A program made the translations under genes and the position numbers. 9,646 nucleotides of DNA, taken from contig JAGWYC010000061.1 in assembly GCA_018969565.1 (NCBI GenBank), forward strand, positions 1-9,646. Direction: 5' to 3'. Positions within the stretch are counted from its first letter, which is position 1. Each line of letters opens with the position of its first letter. Of the stretch, positions 1-5,772 are shown piece after piece. Source of the stretch: Bacteroidota bacterium. GTDB lineage: Bacteria > Bacteroidota > Bacteroidia > NS11-12g > UBA955. The notes under the pieces are model-generated. The model ran no database searches. It was given only the letters and a program-made list of their open reading frames with translations, and had not been told where the DNA came from.

Positions 1-534
1 CACTTCGATCACTGTGGCGGTGCCGTGGTGAAATCAGCGGATGGAATGGGCTATGAGCCTGCCTGCAAGCACGCGCGCTACTGGCTTTCTGCAGCCCAGT
101 GGAACCACGCCATGAATCCGAATCCACGCGAGCAGCCATCTTTTCTGAAGGAAAACTTCATACCGCTGATGGACCATGGTCGAATTCATTTTGTATCTGA
201 TTTTGAGAAGCTGGGCAATTCCATTGAAATAAGGTTGATGAACGGTCATACTCGGGGTATGATTTGTCCTCTGATTCATTACAAAGGCCGTCATATCCTT
301 TACACGGCAGACCTGATTCCTTCGGCCAGTCATATCCCGGTAAACTACGTGATGGGCTATGATATTGAACCGCTAACGGTAATGAAGGAAAAGGAACAGA
401 TTCTTCTGGAAGCTGAAGCCGGGAACTGGATTCTCTTCTATGAGCACGACCCGGTACACATGGCCACTACTTTGGAGCGAAACGAAAAAGGCGGCTTCCG
501 CGCGGGTGCCTCCATAGATATTTCCGCTCTTTGA
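1..534 (+). CDS. Metallo-beta-lactamase-fold hydrolase, C-terminal part (5' end outside window)
   Basis: The frame is open from base 1, so the gene begins upstream; 177 residues are visible. The first residues, HFDHCGG, are the second half of the HxHxDH metal-binding motif of the metallo-beta-lactamase superfamily. Further expected ligands follow: His83 of the fragment in GHT, Asp104 in YTAD (the bridging aspartate) and His149 in YEHD. The missing part is therefore the N-terminal beta-sheet half. Members hydrolyse esters, lactones, thioesters or phosphodiesters using two metal ions, and the substrate cannot be read from this fragment. There is no sign of a frameshift, and the protein ends at a TGA whose last bases overlap the -33 element proposed for tcdA. 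Family assignment is secure; precise function is unknown. Confidence 0.88.
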   Translation, partial: HFDHCGGAVVKSADGMGYEPACKHARYWLSAAQWNHAMNPNPREQPSFLKENFIPLMDHGRIHFVSDFEKLGNSIEIRLMNGHTRGMICPLIHYKGRHILYTADLIPSASHIPVNYVMGYDIEPLTVMKEKEQILLEAEAGNWILFYEHDPVHMATTLERNEKGGFRAGASIDISAL

Positions 535-567
535 ACTTACCGGTTACCAAGACTTTAATTTCGCAGC
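530..567 (+). promoter_or_regulatory. Bacteroidota-type promoter for tcdA
   Basis: TTTG at 530-533 and TAATTTCG at 556-563 are separated by 22 bases. They fit the Bacteroidota sigma-A pattern TTG-N17-23-TAnnTTTG with one mismatch in the -7 element. Only four bases separate the element from the GTG start of tcdA, so the transcript would begin at or next to the start codon. The -33 element overlaps the stop codon of the upstream hydrolase gene. Confidence 0.6.
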
Positions 568-1305
568 GTGATACCTGACTTGAAATGGCTGGAACGCACT
601 GAATTGCTCATCGGTAAAACCGAACTGGAACGTTTGGTTCAAACCAACGTTTTAATAGTCGGCATGGGCGGAGTGGGCAGCTATGCCGCTGAGTTCATCT
701 GCAGGGCAGGGGTAGGCACCATGACCATCGTGGACGGCGACGTGGTGGACCTGACCAATAAAAACAGACAATTACCCGCGCTGAGCAGCACCGTGGGCAA
801 AGGGAAAGCCGCCCTGATGGCAGAAAGACTGCTGGATATCAATCCGCAATTGCAACTGCATGTGGTGGACCGATTTCAAAAGCCGGATGACACGGATTTA
901 TTGGTGAAAGAAGGGAACTTTGATTATGTAATGGACTGTATCGACAGCATTTCCCCAAAGCTCTTTCTGATACAGGCTGCCCTGAAACACGGGGTACCCA
1001 TCATCAGTTCCATGGGGGCAGGAGGGAAGACCGACCCCTGGAAAATGAAAGTGGGCGATATCAGTAAAACAACGGTATGTCCCTTCGCCAGAAACCTGCG
1101 CAAACGCCTCCGGAAAATGGGCATCCGCAAAGGCGTGAAAACGGTCTATTCCACGGCGCCGGTTGTGGATGAATCACTGAAACTCACGGATGGCAGCAAT
1201 TACAAAAAGTCTTTCTACGGAACCATTTCCTTCATTCCTCCCTTGTTCGGATTGCTGATGGCGGCAGAAGTAATCAATACCCTGCGTCAGGGTAAGACTT
1301 CATAA
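568..1305 (+). CDS. tcdA: tRNA threonylcarbamoyladenosine dehydratase (TcdA/CsdL, ThiF/E1-like)
   Basis: The 245-residue protein matches the TcdA branch of the ThiF/MoeB/E1 family. TcdA uses ATP to cyclise the t6A carboxylate at tRNA position 37 into the hydantoin form ct6A. The nucleotide-binding GMGGVG motif lies at residues 32-37, and the acidic VDGD and TNKNRQ segments characteristic of the family lie near 55-68. DCIDS (123-127) and GAGGKTDP (150-157) follow as in E. coli TcdA. The C-terminal YGTISFIPPLFGLLMAAEV is the usual hydrophobic tail of the family. No CxxC zinc motif pair of MoeB/ThiF is seen. The start is GTG, placed four bases after the -7 promoter element. The usual partners (CsdA, CsdE) are not visible here. 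It lies 33 bases after the hydrolase gene. Confidence 0.92.
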   Translation: MIPDLKWLERTELLIGKTELERLVQTNVLIVGMGGVGSYAAEFICRAGVGTMTIVDGDVVDLTNKNRQLPALSSTVGKGKAALMAERLLDINPQLQLHVVDRFQKPDDTDLLVKEGNFDYVMDCIDSISPKLFLIQAALKHGVPIISSMGAGGKTDPWKMKVGDISKTTVCPFARNLRKRLRKMGIRKGVKTVYSTAPVVDESLKLTDGSNYKKSFYGTISFIPPLFGLLMAAEVINTLRQGKTS

Positions 1306-1324
1306 ATCAGCGGCGCGGGAAACC

Positions 1325-1339
1325 TACCTTTGCAGGGCT
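1325..1339 (+). promoter_or_regulatory. Bacteroidota -7 promoter element for the cystathionine beta-synthase gene
   Basis: TACCTTTG at 1325-1332 is an exact TAnnTTTG match and ends seven bases before the ATG at 1340. The -33 element is weak: TTC at 1299-1301, spacing 23. It separates transcription of the cysteine-metabolism operon from tcdA, although read-through from tcdA is possible because no terminator is seen in the 34-base gap. Confidence 0.55.
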
Positions 1340-2710
1340 ATGCAGATTTGCGATAACATCCTGCAAACCATCGGACATACCCCACTGGTGCGCATCAACC
1401 GCATTGCCGCCGATATTCCCGCCACCGTGCTGGCCAAGGTGGAAACCTTCAATCCGGGCAATTCCATCAAAGACCGAATGGCCCTGAAAATGATTGAAGA
1501 TGCGGAAAAGAGTGGCGCCCTGAAGCCCGGAGGAACCATCATTGAGGGTACCAGCGGAAACACAGGCATGGGTCTTGCTATTGCCGCCGTCATCAAGGGT
1601 TATCGCTGTATCTTTACTACCACCGATAAACAAAGCCGTGAGAAAGTTGATGCCCTCAAGGCCTTTGGTGCCGAGGTTGTGGTTTGTCCTACCGATGTAG
1701 AACCGGAAGACCCGCGCAGCTATTACAGCGTTTCTTCACGTCTTGCTGCAGAAATCCCAAACGCCTGGAAGCCAAACCAGTACGATAACCTGAGCAATGC
1801 GCAGGCCCATTATGAACAAACCGGCCCGGAAATCTGGGAACAGACCGAAGGAAAAATCACCCACCTGATTGTGGGTGTGGGAACTGGTGGTACCATCAGC
1901 GGTACCGGCAAGTTTCTGAAGGAAAAGAATCCTGCCATACAGGTGTTGGGCATCGATACCTATGGCTCTGTTTTCAAGAAGTACAAGGAAACCGGGATTT
2001 TTGATAAGAATGAAATCTATCCATACATCACCGAAGGTATCGGAGAGGATTTCCTGCCGGAGAATGTGGACTTTTCAGTGATAGATCACTTTGAAAAGGT
2101 GACCGATAAAGATGCAGCCATCATGACGCGTCGCATTGCCAGAGAAGAAGGAATCTTCGCAGGGAATAGCGCTGGCAGCGCCATGGCAGGATTGCTGCAG
2201 ATGAAGGATCGTTTTAAGCCCGGAGATGTAGTGGTAGTGATATTCCACGACCATGGCACCCGTTATCTGGGCAAAATGTTCAACGACGATTGGATGCGTG
2301 ACCGTGGTTTTCTTCCTCCCGTAACTAAAGCCTGCGCCCAGGATTTAATCGAAAAACACAAAAATCTGCGGCTGATTACCGTGAATCAGGACGATACCTG
2401 CGAACAGGCATTTGCGCTGATGCAGAAATACGACATCTCTCAGATTCCTGTGGTGAATGCTCAGGGCAATTTTACCGGTTCTCTGGAAGATGCGGCCCTC
2501 TATTCCAGTTTGCTGAAAAACCGAGAATGGATGTACGCCAAAGTGCATGAAGTGATGCAGGCGCCTTTACCTATTGTATCGCCTCAGGCAAGTTTAGAAG
2601 AAGTTTCTTCCCGCATCAATAAAGACAATAACGCTTTGCTGATGATGGATATGGGCGGAAACTGGCACATCATTACCCGCTACGACGTGATAGCGGCCTT
2701 GTCTTCATAA
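1340..2710 (+). CDS. PLP-dependent cystathionine beta-synthase / cysteine synthase with C-terminal CBS domain pair
   Basis: The 456-residue protein is a fold-type II PLP enzyme. The N-terminal catalytic domain (about 1-325) has the PLP lysine Lys44 in NSIKDR, the TSGNTG substrate/cofactor loop at 71-76 and the phosphate-binding GTGGT at 181-185. The C-terminal part (about 336-456) looks like a pair of CBS motifs (SQIPVVNAQGNFTG near 408-421 and the terminal WHIITRYDVIAAL), which usually bind adenosyl ligands and regulate activity. The domain layout resembles eukaryotic cystathionine beta-synthase without the N-terminal haem segment. It may condense serine or O-acetylserine with homocysteine or sulfide; sequence alone does not settle cystathionine versus cysteine as product. 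It is first in a tight three-gene run, with the next gene nine bases downstream. Confidence 0.9.
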   Translation: MQICDNILQTIGHTPLVRINRIAADIPATVLAKVETFNPGNSIKDRMALKMIEDAEKSGALKPGGTIIEGTSGNTGMGLAIAAVIKGYRCIFTTTDKQSREKVDALKAFGAEVVVCPTDVEPEDPRSYYSVSSRLAAEIPNAWKPNQYDNLSNAQAHYEQTGPEIWEQTEGKITHLIVGVGTGGTISGTGKFLKEKNPAIQVLGIDTYGSVFKKYKETGIFDKNEIYPYITEGIGEDFLPENVDFSVIDHFEKVTDKDAAIMTRRIAREEGIFAGNSAGSAMAGLLQMKDRFKPGDVVVVIFHDHGTRYLGKMFNDDWMRDRGFLPPVTKACAQDLIEKHKNLRLITVNQDDTCEQAFALMQKYDISQIPVVNAQGNFTGSLEDAALYSSLLKNREWMYAKVHEVMQAPLPIVSPQASLEEVSSRINKDNNALLMMDMGGNWHIITRYDVIAALSS

Positions 2711-2719
2711 AAAACACCC

Positions 2720-3337
2720 ATGGTCCGCCTCAAAAATCTGATTTATCTTCATGATGTCGCGATCATGGGAATGGTTTTTTTCATCGCCGGATTCATTTCC
2801 GGCTGCAATCCCTGCGGCAAAGGCTATGACCCAAGACTGATAGCGCGCTCTATTGCATGTAATCCTTCTGACAGCAGCGGCTCCTGGCTGAAAGGCGATA
2901 CCGTTTATATCAAAAACGATACAGCTTATTTCCGCTTGGAACTAAAGACTGATCGTGTGGTGCAGGGCGGAAGTCTGTCGTTGTTCCCGGAGCTCACGGC
3001 CTGTTCACCCACCGAACCATACCTGGTAGAACCTGTGGACAGCCTGAGCCTGCTGGCTACTTCAAGCTGGGATGCAGCCCATCCCGAAGGCGCGTCTCTG
3101 GCCGATATCAGTTTCGCCAGAATGTACACCAACAGCATGGGCCGGATTTCTGATACAAGCTTTCATGCTTTTGCTATTATCTGCAAAAACAATAACTTCC
3201 TGCTTCATGAAGCGCATGTTTGCCTTTTGAAAACCGTTTGCAGGAACTCGAACCGAATCAATACCTTCGTAATCCGCCTGAAGTTGCGTAATGGCGCTGT
3301 ACTTCAAAGCAGGGATATGAAGATTGTTCGTGTTTGA
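2720..3337 (+). CDS. Predicted lipoprotein of unknown function
   Basis: I do not recognise this 205-residue protein. Residues 1-28 look like a lipoprotein signal peptide: Arg3 and Lys5 in the n-region, a hydrophobic stretch around MGMVFFIAGFISG, then a lipobox ISGC with the lipidated cysteine at Cys29. A second cysteine (Cys32) follows closely, and more occur at 47, 95, 155, 168 and 174, so disulfides are possible after export. The mature part alternates polar and hydrophobic residues as in a beta-rich domain. The chosen ATG at 2720 is nine bases after the upstream stop; internal Met16 and Met18 are poorer starts because they leave no positive charge. Its TGA overlaps the next start (TGATG), which suggests translational coupling with the metal-receptor-like gene. 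Confidence 0.72.
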   Translation: MVRLKNLIYLHDVAIMGMVFFIAGFISGCNPCGKGYDPRLIARSIACNPSDSSGSWLKGDTVYIKNDTAYFRLELKTDRVVQGGSLSLFPELTACSPTEPYLVEPVDSLSLLATSSWDAAHPEGASLADISFARMYTNSMGRISDTSFHAFAIICKNNNFLLHEAHVCLLKTVCRNSNRINTFVIRLKLRNGAVLQSRDMKIVRV

Positions 3338-4125
3338 TGATGAGTGTTCAGGAGGACAATAGAAGACTGGTCACCGACCAGATGGGCAGGAGTATCATGA
3401 TACCTTCCAAGCCCGTTAGAATTATTTCACTGGTGCCAAGCCAGACAGAGTTGCTTTATGAATTAGGACTGGCAGACCGCATTGTGGGACAGACCATATT
3501 TTGTATCCATCCCGAGCAGCATTTCGGAACGGCTACGAAAGTGGGTGGCACAAAAAAGTTGCGGATGGAAACCATACGGCAGCTCAACCCTGATCTGATT
3601 ATCGGCAACAAGGAAGAAAATGAACGCGGTCAGATTGCAGAACTTGCGCAGGAATACCCGGTTTGGATGAGCGATATTAAGAACCTGGGTGACGCACTGG
3701 AAATGATTCGCAGCATGGGAATCATTACTTCCACCGAGAAAACAGCCGAAGCCATAGTGGAGCAGATTCGCAGTTCTTTTGATGAAATTACCGGCCCGGT
3801 TAAAGGGAAGGCAGTGTATCTGATATGGCAGAATCCCTGGATGGCGGTTGGTAAGGAAACCTTTATTGATGATATACTGCAACGTGCCGGATATATCAAT
3901 GCCGTGGAAGCTTCAAGATATCCGGAACTTACTGCCGATTATATGAGTACGCTGGATGCCTCGCATGTATTTCTATCTTCCGAACCGTTCCCTTTCCGTG
4001 AAGAGCACATCGCTGCCATCAGGAAAATAATGCCGAATGTCAAGGTAAAGCTTGTTGACGGTGAATTGTTCAGTTGGTATGGTAGTCGTTTGCTGAAAAG
4101 CGCTGCCTATTTATCTGAGTTATAG
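3337..4125 (+). CDS. Helical-backbone metal receptor family protein (BtuF/FecB-like) without signal peptide
   Basis: About 262 residues, of the class III periplasmic-binding-protein fold (BtuF/FecB/CeuE-like). An N-terminal strand segment leads to RIISLVPSQTELLYELG (28-44), typical of the family; then come FCIHP (55-59), a KVGGTKK loop (68-74) and NPDLIIGNKEEN (84-95). Family relatives bind vitamin B12 or ferric siderophores for ABC import. Unlike them this protein begins with a polar stretch (MMSVQEDNRRLV) and has no signal peptide or lipobox, and no permease or ATPase gene lies nearby. It may be cytoplasmic; similar short forms are, to my knowledge, common in Bacteroidota and functionally unassigned. 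TTG 3334, ATG 3337 and ATG 3340 are adjacent possible starts; 3337 is chosen because its A is shared with the upstream TGA. Confidence 0.82.
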   Translation: MMSVQEDNRRLVTDQMGRSIMIPSKPVRIISLVPSQTELLYELGLADRIVGQTIFCIHPEQHFGTATKVGGTKKLRMETIRQLNPDLIIGNKEENERGQIAELAQEYPVWMSDIKNLGDALEMIRSMGIITSTEKTAEAIVEQIRSSFDEITGPVKGKAVYLIWQNPWMAVGKETFIDDILQRAGYINAVEASRYPELTADYMSTLDASHVFLSSEPFPFREEHIAAIRKIMPNVKVKLVDGELFSWYGSRLLKSAAYLSEL

Positions 4126-4141
4126 GTATTCTTCTGCGCTT
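4098..4141. terminator. Possible bidirectional hairpin spanning the convergent gene ends
   Basis: AAGCGC at 4098-4103 pairs with GCGCTT at 4136-4141, and inside it CCTAT at 4106-4110 pairs with ATAGG at 4122-4126. The dyad covers the overlapping 3' ends of the metal-receptor and patatin genes. There is no strong T-run on either side, so it is only a candidate terminator or 3'-end-protecting structure. Confidence 0.3.
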
Positions 4142-5141
4142 CGGTGCTTTTACGTTCCATAAAATGCATCACGCCGGCTTTCCCATTATTGATGAGTTCG
4201 GCTATTTCAGCTTCTTTCATACGCCGGATTCTTGGCTTAATGCTGCCTACGCTGATGGCGACGGTATGGTCGCGTAAAACCTCGGGTGAGAGATTATTCT
4301 TTTGTTGTTCTATTACCACATTATAGCAGGACTCGATGTAGTCATTCACATTGTGTATCCGGAAAGGTGTATTGCGCGATCCGTTGAATTCGAACTGTCG
4401 AACCACTTCAGGGCGATCGAGGGTAAGACCCAGGGTTGGACCGGGCATGCTGTCGAAAACCCAATAGGGGAAATTAGCGCTTAAACCACCATCGGTCAGG
4501 TAAATGGCATTGCTGTCTTTTGAAGCATCTGGGAGTGGCTGTCCGGTGGCATTCACCACTACGGGTTCAAAATAGAATGGAATGCTGCAGGAAGCAGTAA
4601 CCGCATCGCGAATGCGCATATTGGGTACATTCAGATGAGAAAGAACCCAAGGCTTTTGATGCGTTAAGTCGGTAACAACTACATACAAATGCCTGAATCG
4701 CGGATTCACACGGGCAAGGCTGTCTAACTGCCGGAAGCTCAGATTGGCATTACCCGTGGCTTGTTCCAGCATCTTTCCAATCCATTCATTCAAACTGTGC
4801 CCTCGATAATATCCGTAGTTCTTCCGAAACCGGATGCCGCCTCCCAAAATGGAAAAACGACCGTCGTTGAATTCCTGAACATTGAGTTTGTTTATCTGCT
4901 CCTGAACACCCGCAACCGTATGACCCGCAGCCAATAGGCAGGCCTGCAGCGAACCAGAGGAAGTACCCGCCACATTACGGATGCCTTCAAGCACCCGAAA
5001 ACTATCCAATACCCGCAGCGCACCGGTAAAGGCAATGCCACGAACACCGCCACCTTCCAATACAAGATTCCGGTAATGCTGGCCCTGTACTTGTGCTGCA
5101 AATCCTGTGAAAATCAAAAATAATCTTAATAGCTTCATCAT
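4107..5141 (-). CDS. Exported patatin-like phospholipase
   Basis: A 344-residue serine lipid acyl hydrolase. Residues 1-20 (hydrophobic, after MMKLLR) form a Sec signal peptide, so the enzyme probably acts in the periplasm or at the cell surface; there is no lipobox. The patatin domain follows at once: oxyanion-hole loop GGGVRG (30-35), nucleophile elbow GTSSG (59-63) with Ser61, and catalytic-dyad aspartate Asp217 in DGG (217-219). The family hydrolyses acyl chains from phospholipids or other lipids; the substrate is unknown here. ATG codons at 5141 and 5138 are tandem and either may be used. The TAG stop lies inside the oppositely directed metal-receptor gene, giving a 19-base 3' overlap. 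The T9SS C-terminal domain is absent, and so are the cyclase partners of anti-phage patatins. Confidence 0.88.
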   Translation of the reverse strand: MMKLLRLFLIFTGFAAQVQGQHYRNLVLEGGGVRGIAFTGALRVLDSFRVLEGIRNVAGTSSGSLQACLLAAGHTVAGVQEQINKLNVQEFNDGRFSILGGGIRFRKNYGYYRGHSLNEWIGKMLEQATGNANLSFRQLDSLARVNPRFRHLYVVVTDLTHQKPWVLSHLNVPNMRIRDAVTASCSIPFYFEPVVVNATGQPLPDASKDSNAIYLTDGGLSANFPYWVFDSMPGPTLGLTLDRPEVVRQFEFNGSRNTPFRIHNVNDYIESCYNVVIEQQKNNLSPEVLRDHTVAISVGSIKPRIRRMKEAEIAELINNGKAGVMHFMERKSTEAQKNTYNSDK

Positions 5142-5182
5142 TCAGCTAGTAAAAATAAGCCATTGTCCACACTTTTGTACAA
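5142..5182 (-). promoter_or_regulatory. Promoter for the patatin gene
   Basis: On the minus strand TTG (5182-5180) and TATTTTTA (5157-5150) are 22 bases apart and fit TTG-N17-23-TAnnTTTG with one mismatch in the last base. The -7 element ends eight bases before the first ATG (5141). It lies in the 103-base region between divergent genes. Confidence 0.5.
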
Positions 5183-5231
5183 CGGCAGATGAACTGTGTA
5201 TCACCTGAAACTGCTGTTCTGTTCCTGTTTG

Positions 5232-5244
5232 TAATTTTGAATTC
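5232..5244 (+). promoter_or_regulatory. Bacteroidota -7 element for the zinc-ribbon gene
   Basis: TAATTTTG at 5232-5239 is an exact TAnnTTTG match and ends five bases before the ATG at 5245. I see no good -33 TTG at the right distance. The position supports ATG 5245 as start and a very short or absent leader. Confidence 0.55.
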
Positions 5245-5475
5245 ATGATTCAACGCTGTTTGTATTGTGCGTATGAGGGGGAACTAATTTTTGTGCATGG
5301 GCATTATCAATGTCGAAACTGCCGCTGTAACATCATCCCCTGTTGTGATGGCGCTTGTCCGGATGAAGAAATAAATTGCGCCGTTTCCCAGTCTGTTGTA
5401 AACACGGAATCCCCGATTATGCAGGAAACACTGGCACCCGCCGCAAAAGAAATGCAATACTCGTTGTTCCTCTGA
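5245..5475 (+). CDS. Small cysteine-rich zinc-ribbon protein of unknown function
   Basis: A 76-residue protein whose first 45 residues are dense in metal-ligand residues: C5xxC8, His18, His20, C23xxC26, Cys28, Cys33, Cys34, Cys38 and Cys45. The two CxxC pairs separated by 14 residues, with the aromatic/hydrophobic GELIFVHGHYQC between them, look like a zinc ribbon, here with a cysteine-rich extension that could hold a second metal. Residues about 46-76 are low in cysteine and probably flexible. There is no signal peptide. The TAnnTTTG element just upstream and a dyad just after the stop support it as a real, separately transcribed gene. Similar short zinc ribbons occur in Bacteroidota, as far as I recall, but I know no assigned role; nucleic-acid or protein binding is a guess. 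Confidence 0.75.
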   Translation: MIQRCLYCAYEGELIFVHGHYQCRNCRCNIIPCCDGACPDEEINCAVSQSVVNTESPIMQETLAPAAKEMQYSLFL

Positions 5476-5481
5476 CGAGTT

Positions 5482-5497
5482 TTCCGATAAATCGGAA
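5482..5497 (+). terminator. Dyad just after the zinc-ribbon gene, possible terminator
   Basis: TTCCGAT at 5482-5488 and ATCGGAA at 5491-5497 form a perfect 7-bp inverted repeat with a two-base centre, six bases after the TGA stop. It is followed by a short T-rich stretch (TTTATTC). The two-base loop means the top pair or two must open; termination strength is uncertain. Confidence 0.4.
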
Positions 5498-5531
5498 TTT
5501 ATTCATCGGTTTAATCCATTACGCTGCCGGA

Positions 5532-5549
5532 AGTGTAATATATTACACT
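5532..5549. repeat. Perfect 18-bp palindrome (core TAATATATTA)
   Basis: AGTGTAATA followed by its exact reverse complement. The central ten bases (5536-5545) are identical to the core of the palindrome at 5684-5707. There is no T-run after it, so it is not a classical terminator. Confidence 0.85.
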
Positions 5550-5683
5550 ATTGCCTGATTCCCCTTGTCGAAAATTTGCGACTGTAATGGGGCTAAGTGC
5601 ATTTCATCAATTCGGTGCAAATACAGAACCGCAGGACCAATTTTCCCATATAACGGTGTTATTCGTCAATCGTCGTTCCCCTT

Positions 5684-5707
5684 AGCGGTCTAATATATTA
5701 GACCGCT
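5684..5707. repeat. Perfect 24-bp palindrome (core TAATATATTA)
   Basis: AGCGGTCTAATA followed by its exact reverse complement, without mismatch. The core 5691-5700 matches that of the 18-bp palindrome, 155 bases away centre to centre. As RNA it gives a 10-bp stem with a TATA loop; as DNA it looks like a binding site for a symmetric dimer. Confidence 0.9.
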
Positions 5708-5721
5708 GCGGACCGTAAAAT

Positions 5722-5749
5722 GAAAGAGCCACCATACGGTGGCTCTTTT
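5722..5749. terminator. Strong bidirectional intrinsic terminator
   Basis: AAAGAGCCACC (5723-5733) pairs perfectly with GGTGGCTCTTT (5738-5748) around the loop ATAC. On the plus strand the stem runs into TTTTAT, and on the minus strand into CTTTCATTTTA. It lies 23 bases beyond the stop codon of the minus-strand T9SS gene and would terminate it; it can also stop plus-strand transcription through 5476-5720. Confidence 0.88.
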
Positions 5750-5772
5750 ATCATTGCAAAAATGCGATTTTA

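Larger units (their letters stand above)
5498..5721 (+). ncRNA. Candidate structured non-coding RNA or regulatory region
   Basis: This gene-free stretch has no convincing ORF but unusual symmetry. CCATTAC (5516-5522) is complementary to GTAATGG (5584-5590). Between them lie a perfect 18-bp palindrome (5532-5549) and GTCG/CGAC (5567-5570/5579-5582), so the RNA could fold as a three-way junction. A perfect 24-bp palindrome follows at 5684-5707, and an intrinsic terminator at 5722-5749 would end a plus-strand transcript. No clear TAnnTTTG promoter is seen at its start; the nearest is GAAAATTTG around 5570-5578. It matches no riboswitch, tmRNA, SRP or RNase P consensus that I recognise. It could equally be a DNA-level operator region for a dimeric regulator. 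Confidence 0.35.

Noticed and set aside
1..534. Quorum-quenching lactonase label for the metallo-beta-lactamase fragment
   Set aside because: The visible metal ligands are common to the whole superfamily and the N-terminal half is missing, so the substrate cannot be assigned.
3337..4125. A vitamin B12 uptake operon with cobalamin riboswitch
   Set aside because: No BtuC, BtuD or TonB-dependent receptor gene is present, and I found no cobalamin-riboswitch consensus in the window.
4107..5141. Patatin as an anti-phage effector (CapV-like)
   Set aside because: It has a Sec signal peptide and no cyclic-nucleotide synthase or other defence gene beside it; an exported lipase fits better.
5476..5772. 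A MITE or insertion-sequence remnant
   Set aside because: The palindromes are separate and local, not terminal inverted repeats bounding one element, and I saw no target-site duplication or transposase fragment.
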